From Pseudomonas neuropathica (GTDB lineage: Bacteria; Pseudomonadota; Gammaproteobacteria; Pseudomonadales; Pseudomonadaceae): 64,000 bases of DNA. Under the pieces are notes generated by a model, which was not told the DNA's origin, did no database searches, and was given only the letters and a program-made list of their open reading frames with translations. Of the stretch, positions 8,017-17,709 are shown piece after piece. The stretch lies in assembly GCF_015461835.1 (NCBI RefSeq), contig NZ_JACOPX010000006.1, forward strand, positions 303,525 to 367,524. Reading direction: 5' to 3'. Position numbers and translations under genes: made by a program. Numbering within the stretch: the first letter of the stretch is position 1; each line of letters starts with the position of its first letter.

Positions 8017-8711
8017 GTGCGCTCCCGATACAGCTTGTTGCAGATAAACCCTGCCGTCATCCCGGCCAGACCGGACAACACCAGCGCCGAGCCCCATTGC
8101 CAGTAACTGAACAACACCGAACAAAACAGCGACACCGCCACGCAGACCACCGTCGGCACGTTGCGCACTACCGGCGTGATCAACGCGATAAACGTGGCGG
8201 CAATCGAGAAGTCCAGCCCCAGGTGCTCAAGCCCCGGGATACTGCTGCCAAGAACGATCCCGGCCAGGGTGAACAGATTCCACGCGATGTAAAACGTCAG
8301 GCCGACACCCAGCGCATACCAGCGGTTGAACTGCTGGCGATCATGTTGACTGGTCAGTGCAAACAACTCGTCGGTGAGCAAAAAGCCCAGCCCGATGCGC
8401 CAGCGCCCCGGCAGTGGCGAAATCACCGAACGCATGCTCATGCCGTACAGCAAGTGCTGTGAAGTCAGCAGCAGCGTGGTCAACAGAATCGAAAAAATCC
8501 CCGCGCCGCCCTTGAGCATGCCGATCGCGACCAATTGCGCCGCGCCGGCAAACACAATGCTCGACAAGCCCTGCCCTTGCAGCGGTGTGAGGTTGGCCTC
8601 GATCGCCATGGAGCCAGCCAGTAATCCCCAAGGCGCGGTGGCCAGAGACAACGGCATGATCGCGATAGCGCCGCGAAGGAACGCACTGCGCGGCATAAGT
8701 GAGTCAGACAT
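8013..8711 (-). CDS. azlC: AzlC family branched-chain amino acid exporter
   Basis: A 232-residue inner-membrane protein. The AzlC pattern is clear: FLRGAIAIMPLSLATAPWGLLAG near the N terminus and an F-x-F/GAAQL-containing helix. It forms the exporter with the overlapping azlD. The start at MSDSLMPR (8711) is preferred to an ATG 22 codons upstream because the family normally begins just before the RGA motif. Substrate is inferred from the family. Confidence 0.88.
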   Translation of the reverse strand: MSDSLMPRSAFLRGAIAIMPLSLATAPWGLLAGSMAIEANLTPLQGQGLSSIVFAGAAQLVAIGMLKGGAGIFSILLTTLLLTSQHLLYGMSMRSVISPLPGRWRIGLGFLLTDELFALTSQHDRQQFNRWYALGVGLTFYIAWNLFTLAGIVLGSSIPGLEHLGLDFSIAATFIALITPVVRNVPTVVCVAVSLFCSVLFSYWQWGSALVLSGLAGMTAGFICNKLYRERT

Positions 8712-8864
8712 ATCGCTCTTCAACAGTGGAAACAGCAGCAGACTCTGCCAGCAAATCCCCTTGTCCGGCTTGAACAATCTTGCGCAATTGCGCTAAATCG
8801 CGCCGACTGTGGACGGCCATCGGCGTACCATGTGAGCCATTCACAAATGCGTCAGGGAGACGAC

Positions 8865-9239
8865 ATGCTGTACCGAATCGCAGCCGACGGGCTGGTGCTG
8901 TTTCATTTGTCCTTCATTCTGTTTGTGCTGTTTGGCGGGCTGCTGGTCCTCAAATGGCCGCGTCTGATGTGGCTGCATTTACCGGCTGCGGCCTGGGGCG
9001 TGGCGGTCGAGGTGCTGCACCTGACCTGCCCGCTGACCTACTGGGAAAACCTCATGCGCCACGCGGCCGGGCAGACTGAATACGCCGGCGGCTTCATCGA
9101 GCATTACATCTGGCCGATCATCTACCCCGCCGGGCTCACCCCGCAGATTCAACTGGCGCTCGGCAGCGTGGTACTGGCGATCAACCTGCTGGTGTATGGC
9201 CGTTTAATCCGCTCATGGAAACTGCGTCGAGCCGTGTGA
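8865..9239 (+). CDS. DUF2784 family membrane protein
   Basis: A 124-residue protein with about three or four transmembrane helices and the conserved family core (WGVAVEVLHLTCPLTYWEN, then a GGFIEHYIWPIIYP segment). GGGAGACGAC precedes the ATG at 8865. The family has no established function. It converges on the DUF3087 gene with stops directly adjacent. Confidence 0.85.
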   Translation: MLYRIAADGLVLFHLSFILFVLFGGLLVLKWPRLMWLHLPAAAWGVAVEVLHLTCPLTYWENLMRHAAGQTEYAGGFIEHYIWPIIYPAGLTPQIQLALGSVVLAINLLVYGRLIRSWKLRRAV

Positions 9240-9764
9240 TCAACGCGAAGTCTTCAAGGCTTCCAGCCAGACCGGATCCAGGCGCGTCTGCTCGGTATCG
9301 AGTCCCAGCGCCTGCATCCGCGCCTTGTGCGTTTCAACTTCCCGCCACAGTTGCCCGTGATCGCTGGAGTTGCCGTCCAGTTCGTGCATTTGCGTCAAGC
9401 CGAGATGGTAAAAGCGCAGAACCTTCATGGCCGTCGGATCATTCTGCTCCACGGCTGCAGTTACCTGATGCATGACGTTGGTGATGCTCATCAGATTGCG
9501 CTTGAGCCGCCAGCTGTATACCGCTGGCGCCATCCAGCTCTGATTCCAGAAGCGCCCGCGCAGTAACGCTGCGGTCAGCAGAAACGCCACAAACACGCCG
9601 CCGACATTGAAGCGCAGGTTATCGCCGCCAGGCTCGCCGAACAGCGCCACCGCCACGCTGGAAAACAACATCGCCAGCACCAGGAACAGCACGGCGATGA
9701 TGATCGTGCTGCGGCGGGTCTGCTGGCGAAAAGTGGCGGCATCCATCGGCTGAATCTCGAACAT
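9240..9764 (-). CDS. DUF3087 family membrane protein
   Basis: A 174-residue protein with two transmembrane helices (residues about 20-45 and 55-72) followed by a cytosolic helical tail of about 95 residues. A GTG directly before the ATG is an alternative start; GGAAG precedes both. The family call rests on length and the two-helix plus tail arrangement ending HKARMQALGLD. Function unknown. Confidence 0.75.
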   Translation of the reverse strand: MFEIQPMDAATFRQQTRRSTIIIAVLFLVLAMLFSSVAVALFGEPGGDNLRFNVGGVFVAFLLTAALLRGRFWNQSWMAPAVYSWRLKRNLMSITNVMHQVTAAVEQNDPTAMKVLRFYHLGLTQMHELDGNSSDHGQLWREVETHKARMQALGLDTEQTRLDPVWLEALKTSR

Positions 9765-9987
9765 CACAAATGACTTCCTTGAGCGACAAAAGGGCTAACT
9801 GAAAAAACCGGCCGGCGCATTATCGCCTCTACCGCGGATTTAGCTATGCTGGGGCTCCTTTTCATCTTTTCAGCGTCCAACGGGGACATGGCGGTACAGC
9901 GCAGATCGTGCCATCTTCATTCATGGATACACACTATTCGGATGCCATCGCCTAGTCTTGAGATGACATCGTTTTAAGGATCATTGC

Positions 9988-11361
9988 ATGACCCAACGAC
10001 ACGTAATCAATGCCTCGGTCAGCCCGAAAGGCAGCCTGGAAACCCTTTCTCAACGTGAAGTTCAGCAACTGAGCGAAGCCGGATCCGGCAGCACCTACAC
10101 CCTCTTCCGCCAGTGCGCCCTGGCCATCCTCAACACCGGCGCCCATGTCGATAACGCCAAGACCATCCTCGAAGCCTACAAGGACTTCGAAATCCGCATT
10201 CACCAACAGGATCGCGGCGTACGCCTGGAGCTGCTGAACGCTCCGGCCGACGCCTTCGTTGACGGCGAAATGATCGCCAGCACCCGCGAAATGCTCTTCA
10301 GTGCCCTGCGCGACATCGTCTACACCGAAAACGAACTCGACAGCCAACGCATCGACCTGAGCACCTCGCAAGGCATCAGCGACTACGTTTTCCACCTGCT
10401 GCGCAACGCGCGCACCCTGCGCCCGGGCGTCGAGCCGAAGATCGTCGTGTGCTGGGGCGGTCATTCGATCAACACGGAAGAATACAAATACACCAAGAAA
10501 GTCGGCCACGAACTGGGCCTGCGCAGCCTTGACATCTGCACCGGCTGCGGCCCCGGCGTGATGAAAGGCCCGATGAAAGGCGCGACCATTGCCCACGCCA
10601 AACAGCGTATTCATGGCGGTCGTTACCTGGGTTTGACCGAGCCGGGCATCATTGCTGCCGAAGCGCCGAACCCGATCGTCAACGAGCTGGTGATCCTGCC
10701 GGACATCGAGAAACGTCTGGAAGCCTTCGTGCGGGTTGGCCACGGCATCATCATCTTCCCGGGCGGCGCCGGTACGGCTGAAGAGTTCCTCTATCTGTTG
10801 GGCATCCTGATGCACCCGGACAACAAGGGGCTGCCGTTCCCGGTGATCCTCACCGGGCCGAAACATGCCGCGCCGTATCTGGAACAACTCGACGCCTTCG
10901 TCACTGCGACCTTGGGCGAAGCGGCCAAGCAGCACTACGAAATCATCATCGACGACCCGGCCGAAGTGGCGCGGCAGATGACTCAGGGCTTGAAAGCGGT
11001 GAAGCAGTTCCGCCGCGAGCGTAACGATGCGTTCCACTTCAACTGGCTGCTGAAAATCGACGAAGGCTTCCAGCGCCCGTTCGATCCGACCCACGAAAAC
11101 ATGGCCAACCTCAAACTGCACCGCGACCAGCCACCGCACGAACTCGCGGCCAACCTGCGACGGGCGTTCTCGGGCATCGTCGCCGGTAACGTCAAGGACA
11201 AGGGCATCCGCCTGATCGAAGAACACGGGCCGTACCAGATCCGTGGTGACGCGGCGATCATGCAACCGCTCGATGCGCTGCTCAAAGCCTTCGTCGCCCA
11301 GCACCGGATGAAACTGCCGGGCGGCGCGGCGTATGTGCCGTGTTATCGAGTGGTGGCGTAA
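9988..11361 (+). CDS. ppnN: Nucleotide 5'-monophosphate nucleosidase PpnN
   Basis: A 457-residue protein matching the full length of E. coli PpnN (YgdH). It cleaves purine and pyrimidine nucleoside monophosphates to base and ribose phosphate and is known to respond to (p)ppGpp. The lysine-decarboxylase-like (LOG) signature PGGAGTAEE lies at residues 258-266, after the GCGPGVMKGPMKGA nucleotide-binding segment. N- and C-terminal regulatory extensions typical of PpnN are present. It is monocistronic, followed by REP hairpins. The complementary strand also carries a long open frame, which is a shadow. Confidence 0.93.
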   Translation: MTQRHVINASVSPKGSLETLSQREVQQLSEAGSGSTYTLFRQCALAILNTGAHVDNAKTILEAYKDFEIRIHQQDRGVRLELLNAPADAFVDGEMIASTREMLFSALRDIVYTENELDSQRIDLSTSQGISDYVFHLLRNARTLRPGVEPKIVVCWGGHSINTEEYKYTKKVGHELGLRSLDICTGCGPGVMKGPMKGATIAHAKQRIHGGRYLGLTEPGIIAAEAPNPIVNELVILPDIEKRLEAFVRVGHGIIIFPGGAGTAEEFLYLLGILMHPDNKGLPFPVILTGPKHAAPYLEQLDAFVTATLGEAAKQHYEIIIDDPAEVARQMTQGLKAVKQFRRERNDAFHFNWLLKIDEGFQRPFDPTHENMANLKLHRDQPPHELAANLRRAFSGIVAGNVKDKGIRLIEEHGPYQIRGDAAIMQPLDALLKAFVAQHRMKLPGGAAYVPCYRVVA

Positions 11362-11385
11362 CGCTTTTGGTTACCACGCAACAAA

Positions 11386-11548
11386 TGTAGGCCTTCGCCT
11401 GCTCGCGATAGCGGTACGTCAGTCGCTGTGGATGTCGACTGACCCACCGCTTTCGCGAGCAAGCTCGCTCCCCCCGGTTCTGTGGCGTGGCACAAATGGT
11501 ATTTGCAACCTGAATCCCCTGTGGGAGCGAGCTTGCTCGCGAAGGGGC
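11386..11548. repeat. Cluster of three REP elements
   Basis: Three REP cores: TGTAGGCCTTCGCCTGCTCG near 11386-11412, TTTCGCGAGCAAGCTCGCTC at 11451-11475, and GGGAGCGAGCTTGCTCGCGA at 11523-11541. The last two face each other and form a REPIN-like hairpin between two convergent genes. Confidence 0.85.
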
Positions 11549-11562
11549 CCGATAGAACAACC

Positions 11563-12957
11563 TCAACCCGCCAAACGCGCAGCCAGCGCCTTGGCCTGCA
11601 ACGCCACATCCGTCACCGCCGTACTCTCCCACCACATCCCGCGCAATGGCGGCCCCATGGCAAACAACCGGCCAGCCGCGCGCCCCTCGGCATCCAGCAC
11701 CGCGCCATCCACGGCCGCTGCGATTCCCAACGCCAACGGCCCCGGCTGCACCAAACCCCGCGCCAACACTTGCTGCGGCAACGGTCGTGCGACGCGGCGC
11801 CAGTCGTATTCGATGCCACTGGAATTAATCAGTGCAGCGCCCTGCACTACGCAAGTTCCAGACTCACCGCGACGCCGAATACAAATGCTGACGCCACCTT
11901 GCGGACTCGGCACAAGCCCTTTGAACGAAGCCGCCTGAATCCGCAACCGCCCTTCTGCGTGCAACCGTTCAACCAGCGCCGCGCTCAACGGCGGCGAACG
12001 GTGATGGTGGCTCTCCCACCACGGCCGCACATGGCGTACGAATTGTCGACGCTGCGTGTCAGTCGCCTGGCTCCATAAGCGGGCGATGTGCACGCGAACC
12101 GTGTCCAGCGGCGCCTGCCAATCGATGCCTTGTGCAATGGCTGCCTGGCATTGCCGACGCAATTCGCGCAACAGCTGCCGAGGCGTACGCAGGCTGTGAT
12201 CGTCGCCAAGAAAGTCCGCCCAGGCTGGCGGTTGTCGGCGCACATGGGGCAACAAACCATGGCGGGAAAACACTTCTATCGGCCCGCGATGCCCGGCTTG
12301 CTCCAGCGACACCACGGCATCGACCATGGTCAGGCCGGAGCCGATGATCAGCACGGTCGATTGCGGGTCGAGCTGGCGCATGGCCGCGACATCCCACGGA
12401 TCGAGCGCTGCGGCGTTGAGGCCGCTGGAGGTTGTCTGCGGAGTTCGCGCGGCCGGGAACATTCCAGTCGCCAGGACCGCGTAGCCACCGCGCAGTGCCT
12501 GACCATTGCTCAGTGTGAGCTGCACCGAATCGGCCTCGACCTGCAGGTCGACGACTTCCGCGCGAAGGTGTTCAACGCTTGAGCCATTTCTCGCACCGAC
12601 AAGGCGCGCTTCGGCCAGGCGCTGCTGCACATAGACCCCGAACAATCCACGCGGCGGAAACAGTTCACTGATCGGCACCTTCTGCTCGGCAGACTCCGGC
12701 CAGCCGCCAGCGGTAATGTGCTCGGTGAGCCACTGCGTCAGATCATCGGGATTATCCGGATCAACGCTCATGCGCGCGGCGTTGCCGTTGAGCGTGTGAC
12801 CCAACTCGACCGCGCTATAGGCCTCGCCTCGACCGATTTCGGCACGCGGTTCGATAATCAGGACATGGCGCCGGCCCGGCAGACGCAACAATTGCACGGC
12901 CAGCATCGCGCCGCTGAGGCCGCCGCCGATAATCAGGATGTCTGCACGCTGATTCAT
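11563..12957 (-). CDS. FAD/NAD(P)-binding oxidoreductase
   Basis: A 464-residue flavoprotein-like enzyme. The dinucleotide-binding motif GGGLSG is at residues 11-16, followed by the H-T-x-N-G-N-A-A-R-M segment typical of the NAD_binding_9/YdhS group. A second Rossmann motif (VLIIGSGLTMVD) is near residue 200. The substrate is unknown. Its start is directly adjacent to the stop of the XRE-cupin regulator, so the two are probably cotranscribed, and the regulator may control it. Confidence 0.82.
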   Translation of the reverse strand: MNQRADILIIGGGLSGAMLAVQLLRLPGRRHVLIIEPRAEIGRGEAYSAVELGHTLNGNAARMSVDPDNPDDLTQWLTEHITAGGWPESAEQKVPISELFPPRGLFGVYVQQRLAEARLVGARNGSSVEHLRAEVVDLQVEADSVQLTLSNGQALRGGYAVLATGMFPAARTPQTTSSGLNAAALDPWDVAAMRQLDPQSTVLIIGSGLTMVDAVVSLEQAGHRGPIEVFSRHGLLPHVRRQPPAWADFLGDDHSLRTPRQLLRELRRQCQAAIAQGIDWQAPLDTVRVHIARLWSQATDTQRRQFVRHVRPWWESHHHRSPPLSAALVERLHAEGRLRIQAASFKGLVPSPQGGVSICIRRRGESGTCVVQGAALINSSGIEYDWRRVARPLPQQVLARGLVQPGPLALGIAAAVDGAVLDAEGRAAGRLFAMGPPLRGMWWESTAVTDVALQAKALAARLAG

Positions 12958-13506
12958 TCAAATCACCACATTACGAACAAACCGCGCCGGCACATCGCCA
13001 TCGTTGCGATAGGAGTGCGGCTGGTTACTGGCAAACATGAAAAACTCACCTGTACCGATGTGCTGCGGCTGGTCGCCGAGCATCAGGGTCAGGCAACCCG
13101 CAAAGACGAAAATCTGCTCGCTCCAGCCCTCGGCATCGGCTTGCGAGGGGTAGACCTCGCCCGGTTGCAGGCACCATTCCCACTGCTCGACTTCGCGCGT
13201 CGCCGTGGCTTTGGAGAGCAGCACGGCTTTACTGCCCGGGTGGGTGCCCGCCCAGGCCACCTCGTTGATGCGGCTCGGATCACGGGCATCCGGCGCCTGG
13301 ATCAGATCGCTGAACGCGACATCGAGCGCTTCGGCGACGCGATCAAGGGTGGTCAGGCTGACATTCTTCTCGCCCGCCTCAATCGCCACCAGCATTCGCC
13401 GACTGACACCGGACTTTTCTGCCAGCGCGGTCTGACTCAGGTCGGCGGCATGCCGCAGACGCCGGACGTTCTGGCTGACGTGTTGCAGGACGGAGGCCCG
13501 TTGCAT
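12958..13506 (-). CDS. XRE-family regulator with cupin domain
   Basis: A 182-residue regulator: N-terminal helix-turn-helix (residues about 12-66, LSQTALAEKSGVSRRMLVAIEAGEKN) and a C-terminal cupin sensor domain (about 105-180, with H and E metal-ligand candidates such as QPGEVYPS and NQPHSYRND). The family usually responds to small amine or amino-acid ligands. It is divergent from an EamA exporter, and three TTGYGCA-type operators lie in the gap. The start at 13506 is chosen at the domain boundary; longer versions would run through the operators. Confidence 0.88.
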   Translation of the reverse strand: MQRASVLQHVSQNVRRLRHAADLSQTALAEKSGVSRRMLVAIEAGEKNVSLTTLDRVAEALDVAFSDLIQAPDARDPSRINEVAWAGTHPGSKAVLLSKATATREVEQWEWCLQPGEVYPSQADAEGWSEQIFVFAGCLTLMLGDQPQHIGTGEFFMFASNQPHSYRNDGDVPARFVRNVVI

Positions 13507-13513
13507 TGAATCT

Positions 13514-13602
13514 TTGTGCACTATATTGCTCACTCGGTGAGGTTGGGCAGTATACTGCGCAACGTTGGGCGCATTGTGCGGCCTCCTTTTTATAGTGCGC
13601 AA
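13514..13602. promoter_or_regulatory. Three operator-like sites between xre-cupin and eamA
   Basis: A 20-bp near-perfect palindrome TTGGGCAGTATACTGCGCAA at 13543-13562 lies at the centre. TTGTGCACTATATTGCTCAC at 13514-13533 is a degenerate copy, and TATAGTGCGCAA at 13591-13602 is a half site ending just before the EamA start. Spacing is close to four helical turns, which suggests cooperative binding by the cupin regulator. Confidence 0.7.
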
Positions 13603-13606
13603 GGTC

Positions 13607-14542
13607 ATGACGTCGCAGAACAGCTCCCCCACTCCCCTCCGTTTCTCTCGTTTCAGCAAAGCCGAGTGCGTGCTGGTGCTGATTACCATGGTCTGGGGCG
13701 GCACGTTCCTGCTGGTACAGCACGCGATGACGGTCAGCGGCCCGATGTTTTTCGTCGGCCTGCGTTTTGCGGCAGCGGCTTGTATCGTTGCGCTGTTCTC
13801 ATGGCGTCATCTACGCGAACTGACCCTGTTCGAACTCAAGGCCGGCGCCTTTATTGGCGTGGCGATCATGCTTGGTTACGGTTTGCAGACGGTCGGGCTA
13901 CAAACCATTCCGAGTAGTCAGTCGGCGTTCATTACCGCGTTGTATGTGCCGTTCGTGCCGTTGCTGCAATGGCTGGTGCTCGGGCGTCGTCCGGGCTTGA
14001 TGCCGAGTATTGGCATCATGTTGGCGTTCGCCGGTTTGATGCTGCTGTCGGGGCCGTCCGGGGCTGAGCTGAATTTCAGTCCAGGTGAAATCGCCACATT
14101 GATCAGTGCGATCGCGATTGCCGCCGAAATCATTTTGATCAGTACCTACGCCGGCCAGGTGGATGTGCGTCGGGTCACCGTGGTGCAACTGGCCACGACT
14201 TCGGTGTTGTCGTTCCTGCTGGTGGTGCCGACTGGCGAATTGTTACCGGACTTTTCCTGGACCCTGCTGGTGACTGCGCTGGGGTTGGGCGCGGCGAGTG
14301 CGGCGATTCAGGTGGCGATGAACTGGGCGCAGAAAAGTGTTTCGCCAACCCGGGCGACGTTGATCTATGCCGGTGAGCCGGTATGGGCCGGGATTGTCGG
14401 GCGAATTGCTGGCGAGCGCTTGCCGGCGATTGCGCTGGTGGGCGCGGGGTTGATTGTCGCGGCGGTGATTGTCAGTGAGTTGAAGACCAAGGGGAAGGTT
14501 GCAGAAGCCGAAGCAGAGCTGGAGCAGGAAACCCAAGGTTAA
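13607..14542 (+). CDS. EamA/DMT family transporter
   Basis: A 311-residue inner-membrane protein with ten predicted helices in two EamA repeats (about residues 22-150 and 163-295). Family features include MVWGGTFLLVQHAM and the APW/GEPVWA-type motif YAGEPVWAGIVG. Probably a metabolite or amino-acid exporter. The start follows AAGG and one operator half site; an in-frame start 14 codons upstream would cover that site. Divergence from the XRE-cupin gene suggests control by it. Confidence 0.88.
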   Translation: MTSQNSSPTPLRFSRFSKAECVLVLITMVWGGTFLLVQHAMTVSGPMFFVGLRFAAAACIVALFSWRHLRELTLFELKAGAFIGVAIMLGYGLQTVGLQTIPSSQSAFITALYVPFVPLLQWLVLGRRPGLMPSIGIMLAFAGLMLLSGPSGAELNFSPGEIATLISAIAIAAEIILISTYAGQVDVRRVTVVQLATTSVLSFLLVVPTGELLPDFSWTLLVTALGLGAASAAIQVAMNWAQKSVSPTRATLIYAGEPVWAGIVGRIAGERLPAIALVGAGLIVAAVIVSELKTKGKVAEAEAELEQETQG

Positions 14543-14573
14543 TCTGCAATATCTTTAGTGCCTGGACTATAGC

Positions 14574-14647
14574 TATCGCGAGCAGGCTCACTCCTACACT
14601 TGAAATGCGTTCCCCCCTGTAGGAATGAGCCTGCTCGCGATGAGGCC
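14574..14647. repeat. REPIN (inverted REP pair)
   Basis: TATCGCGAGCAGGCTCACTC in one orientation and GAATGAGCCTGCTCGCGATG in the other, about 25 bp apart. It can fold into a long hairpin. The rest of the 14543-14790 gap is presumed to hold the sha promoter. Confidence 0.9.
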
Positions 14648-14790
14648 ATTCCAAGCAACATCGATCTACCTGAAACAATGCCAAACAGAAAATTCCGGAC
14701 TACTTTGTAGGATTCTGAGACATCCTGGCGTTTGGTGATCGGGGAGCTGGCACGTATGATGCTTCACAAACTTCCGCAGATTAGAAGCCT

Positions 14791-17709
14791 ATGTCCCTGA
14801 TAGTTCTACTGCTTCTGCCATTCATTGGCAGCTGTCTGGCAGCGGTGCTGCCTCACAACGCGCGTAATACCGAATCCCTGTTGGCAGGTCTGGTCGCTTT
14901 GATCGGCACCGTCCAGGTCGCGATGTTGTACCCGCAAATTGCCCACGGCGGCGTAATCCGCGAAGAATTCATGTGGCTGCCCAGCCTCGGTCTGAACTTC
15001 GTCCTGCGCATGGACGGCTTCGCCTGGCTGTTTTCGATGCTGGTACTCGGCATCGGCACGCTCGTTTCTCTCTATGCCCGTTATTACATGTCGCCGGACG
15101 ATCCGGTGCCGCGCTTCTTCGCGTTTTTTCTGGCGTTCATGGGCGCGATGCTCGGTCTGGTCATCTCCGGCAATCTGATTCAGATCGTGTTTTTCTGGGA
15201 GCTGACCAGCCTCTTCTCGTTCCTGCTGATCGGCTACTGGCACCACCGCGCCGACGCCCGTCGCGGCGCTTATATGGCGTTGATGGTCACCGGTGCCGGC
15301 GGGTTATGCCTGCTGGCGGGGGTCATGATTCTCGGCCATGTCGTCGGCAGCTATGACCTCGACAAGGTCCTGGCCGCCGGCGACATGATTCGCGCACATT
15401 CCCTCTACCCTATCCTCCTTCCCCTTATTCTCATTGGCGCCCTCAGCAAAAGTGCGCAGTTCCCTTTCCACTTCTGGCTGCCCCACGCAATGGCGGCGCC
15501 GACACCGGTTTCGGCCTATCTGCATTCGGCCACCATGGTCAAGGCCGGGGTTTTCCTGCTTGCGCGCCTGTGGCCGTCGCTGTCCGGCAGCGAAGAATGG
15601 TTCTACATCGTCAGCGGCGCTGGTGCGTGTACGCTGTTGCTCGGCGCCTATTGCGCGATGTTCCAGAACGACCTCAAAGGCCTGCTGGCTTACTCGACCA
15701 TCAGCCACCTCGGCCTGATCACGCTGTTGTTGGGTCTCAATAGTCCGTTGGCCGCTGTAGCGGCGGTATTCCACATCCTCAATCACGCGACATTCAAAGC
15801 CTCGCTGTTCATGGCCGCGGGCATCATCGACCATGAAAGCGGTACTCGCGATATCCGCAAACTCAGCGGCCTGATCAAACTGATTCCCTTCACAGCGACG
15901 CTGGCCATGGTTGCCAGCGCCTCGATGGCAGGTGTGCCGCTGCTTAACGGTTTCCTGTCGAAAGAAATGTTCTTCGCCGAAACCGTGTTCATCAATGCCA
16001 CGGCCTGGGTCGAAGCGGCGCTGCCGATTGTCGCGACCATCGCCGGTACATTCAGCGTTGCCTACTCGTTGCGCTTCACCGTCGATGTGTTCTTCGGCCC
16101 ACCGGCCACCGACCTGCCGCACACACCGCACGAGCCGCCGCGCTGGATGCGCGCGCCAGTGGAGCTGCTGGTATTCACCTGCTTGCTGGTGGGGATTTTC
16201 CCGGCGCAGATCGTCGGTCCATTGCTTGCGGCGGCGGCATTGCCAGTGGTTGGCGGCACACTGCCGGAATACAGCCTGGCGATCTGGCACGGTCTGAACG
16301 CACCGATGATCATGAGCCTGATCGCCATGTCCGGCGGCATCATCGTCTATCTGTTACTGCGCAATCAGCTCAAGCGCGGACGTTTCAAATATCCGCCACT
16401 GGTGGGCCGCTTCAACGGCAAGCGCCTGTTCGAGCGCAGCCTCGTGGTGATGATGCGCCTGGCCCGACGCCTGGAGCGGCGACTCGGCACCAAGCGTCTG
16501 CAGATGCAATTGTTCCTGATGGTATTGGCGGCGGTGCTCGCCGGTCTGATCCCGATGTTGCACAGCAGCCTGAGCTGGGGCGACCGGCCGAAAATTCCCG
16601 GTTCGATCGTCTTCGTGACCCTGTGGTTGCTGGCCATCGCCTGCGCCCTCGGCGCCGCGTGGCAAGCCAAGTATCACCGTCTCGCCGCCCTGACCATGGT
16701 CAGCGTCTGCGGGTTGATGACCTGCGTGACCTTCGTCTGGTTCTCCGCACCGGATCTGGCCCTGACGCAACTGGCAGTGGAAGTGGTCACCACCGTACTG
16801 ATTCTGCTCGGCCTGCGCTGGTTACCACGACGCATCGAAGAAGTCTCGCCACTGCCGAGCAGCCTGCGCAAAGCACGCATTCGCCGCCTGCGCGACTTGC
16901 TATTGTCGATTGCCGTCGGCGGTGGCATGGCGCTGCTGTCCTACGCAATGCTGACGCGGCAAACGCCGAACGACATCTCCTCGTTCTACCTCAGCCGCGC
17001 CATGCCCGAGGGCGGTGGCAGCAACGTGGTCAACGTGATGCTGGTGGATTTCCGTGGCTTCGACACCCTTGGCGAAATCACCGTACTGGTCGCCGTGGCG
17101 CTGACCGTGTTCGCCCTGCTGCGACGCTTCCGCCCACCGAAAGAAAGCCTGCAATTGCCAGCCCAGCAACGCCTGCTCGCGCCCGACGTGGTCACCGACC
17201 TGGTCAACCCGCGTTCCGCCAGCGATACCGCGCTCGGCTTCATGATGGTGCCGGCAGTCCTGGTGCGTCTGCTGCTGCCGATTGCGCTGGTGGTGTCGTT
17301 CTACCTGTTCATGCGCGGGCACAACCAGCCGGGTGGCGGTTTCGTCGCGGGCCTGGTGATGTCGGTGGCGTTCATCCTGCAATACATGGTCGCCGGCACC
17401 CAGTGGGTCGAGGCGCAAATGAGCCTGCGGCCGTTGCGCTGGATGGGCACCGGATTGCTATTCGCCACCGCTACAGGTCTGGGCGCGATGCTGGTCGGTT
17501 ATCCGTTCCTGACCACGCACACCTGGCATTTCAGCTTGCCAGTGCTGGGTGACATCCATGTCGCCAGTGCGCTGTTCTTCGACATTGGCGTGTACGGCGT
17601 GGTGGTCGGTTCGACGCTGTTGATCCTCACCGCCCTCGCCCACCAATCGGTGCGGGGTCACAAGACCGCATCGCTGCCCAAGTCCGTCGCCAGCAAAGGA
17701 GCCGTCTGA
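14791..17709 (+). CDS. shaA: Na+(K+)/H+ antiporter subunit A (fused A and B)
   Basis: A 972-residue membrane protein, the largest subunit of the Mrp/Sha cation/proton antiporter. The first part resembles complex I NuoL (SKSAQFPFHFWLPHAMAAPTPVSAYLHSATMVKAG, with the lysine- and histidine-containing helices that carry protons). The C-terminal portion from about residue 810 corresponds to MrpB (MRGHNQPGGGFVAGLVMS), so A and B are one polypeptide, as in other pseudomonads. It is the first gene of shaA-C-D-E-F-G and overlaps the next by one base. Confidence 0.95.
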   Translation: MSLIVLLLLPFIGSCLAAVLPHNARNTESLLAGLVALIGTVQVAMLYPQIAHGGVIREEFMWLPSLGLNFVLRMDGFAWLFSMLVLGIGTLVSLYARYYMSPDDPVPRFFAFFLAFMGAMLGLVISGNLIQIVFFWELTSLFSFLLIGYWHHRADARRGAYMALMVTGAGGLCLLAGVMILGHVVGSYDLDKVLAAGDMIRAHSLYPILLPLILIGALSKSAQFPFHFWLPHAMAAPTPVSAYLHSATMVKAGVFLLARLWPSLSGSEEWFYIVSGAGACTLLLGAYCAMFQNDLKGLLAYSTISHLGLITLLLGLNSPLAAVAAVFHILNHATFKASLFMAAGIIDHESGTRDIRKLSGLIKLIPFTATLAMVASASMAGVPLLNGFLSKEMFFAETVFINATAWVEAALPIVATIAGTFSVAYSLRFTVDVFFGPPATDLPHTPHEPPRWMRAPVELLVFTCLLVGIFPAQIVGPLLAAAALPVVGGTLPEYSLAIWHGLNAPMIMSLIAMSGGIIVYLLLRNQLKRGRFKYPPLVGRFNGKRLFERSLVVMMRLARRLERRLGTKRLQMQLFLMVLAAVLAGLIPMLHSSLSWGDRPKIPGSIVFVTLWLLAIACALGAAWQAKYHRLAALTMVSVCGLMTCVTFVWFSAPDLALTQLAVEVVTTVLILLGLRWLPRRIEEVSPLPSSLRKARIRRLRDLLLSIAVGGGMALLSYAMLTRQTPNDISSFYLSRAMPEGGGSNVVNVMLVDFRGFDTLGEITVLVAVALTVFALLRRFRPPKESLQLPAQQRLLAPDVVTDLVNPRSASDTALGFMMVPAVLVRLLLPIALVVSFYLFMRGHNQPGGGFVAGLVMSVAFILQYMVAGTQWVEAQMSLRPLRWMGTGLLFATATGLGAMLVGYPFLTTHTWHFSLPVLGDIHVASALFFDIGVYGVVVGSTLLILTALAHQSVRGHKTASLPKSVASKGAV

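Noticed and set aside
9952..11304. 450-codon open frame on the minus strand opposite ppnN
   Set aside because: It mirrors a well-conserved enzyme gene; the translation has no recognisable domain and reflects GC-rich third positions.
15304..16290. 328-codon open frame opposite shaA
   Set aside because: Complement of conserved membrane-protein codons; the product is Arg/Gln/His-rich with no domain.
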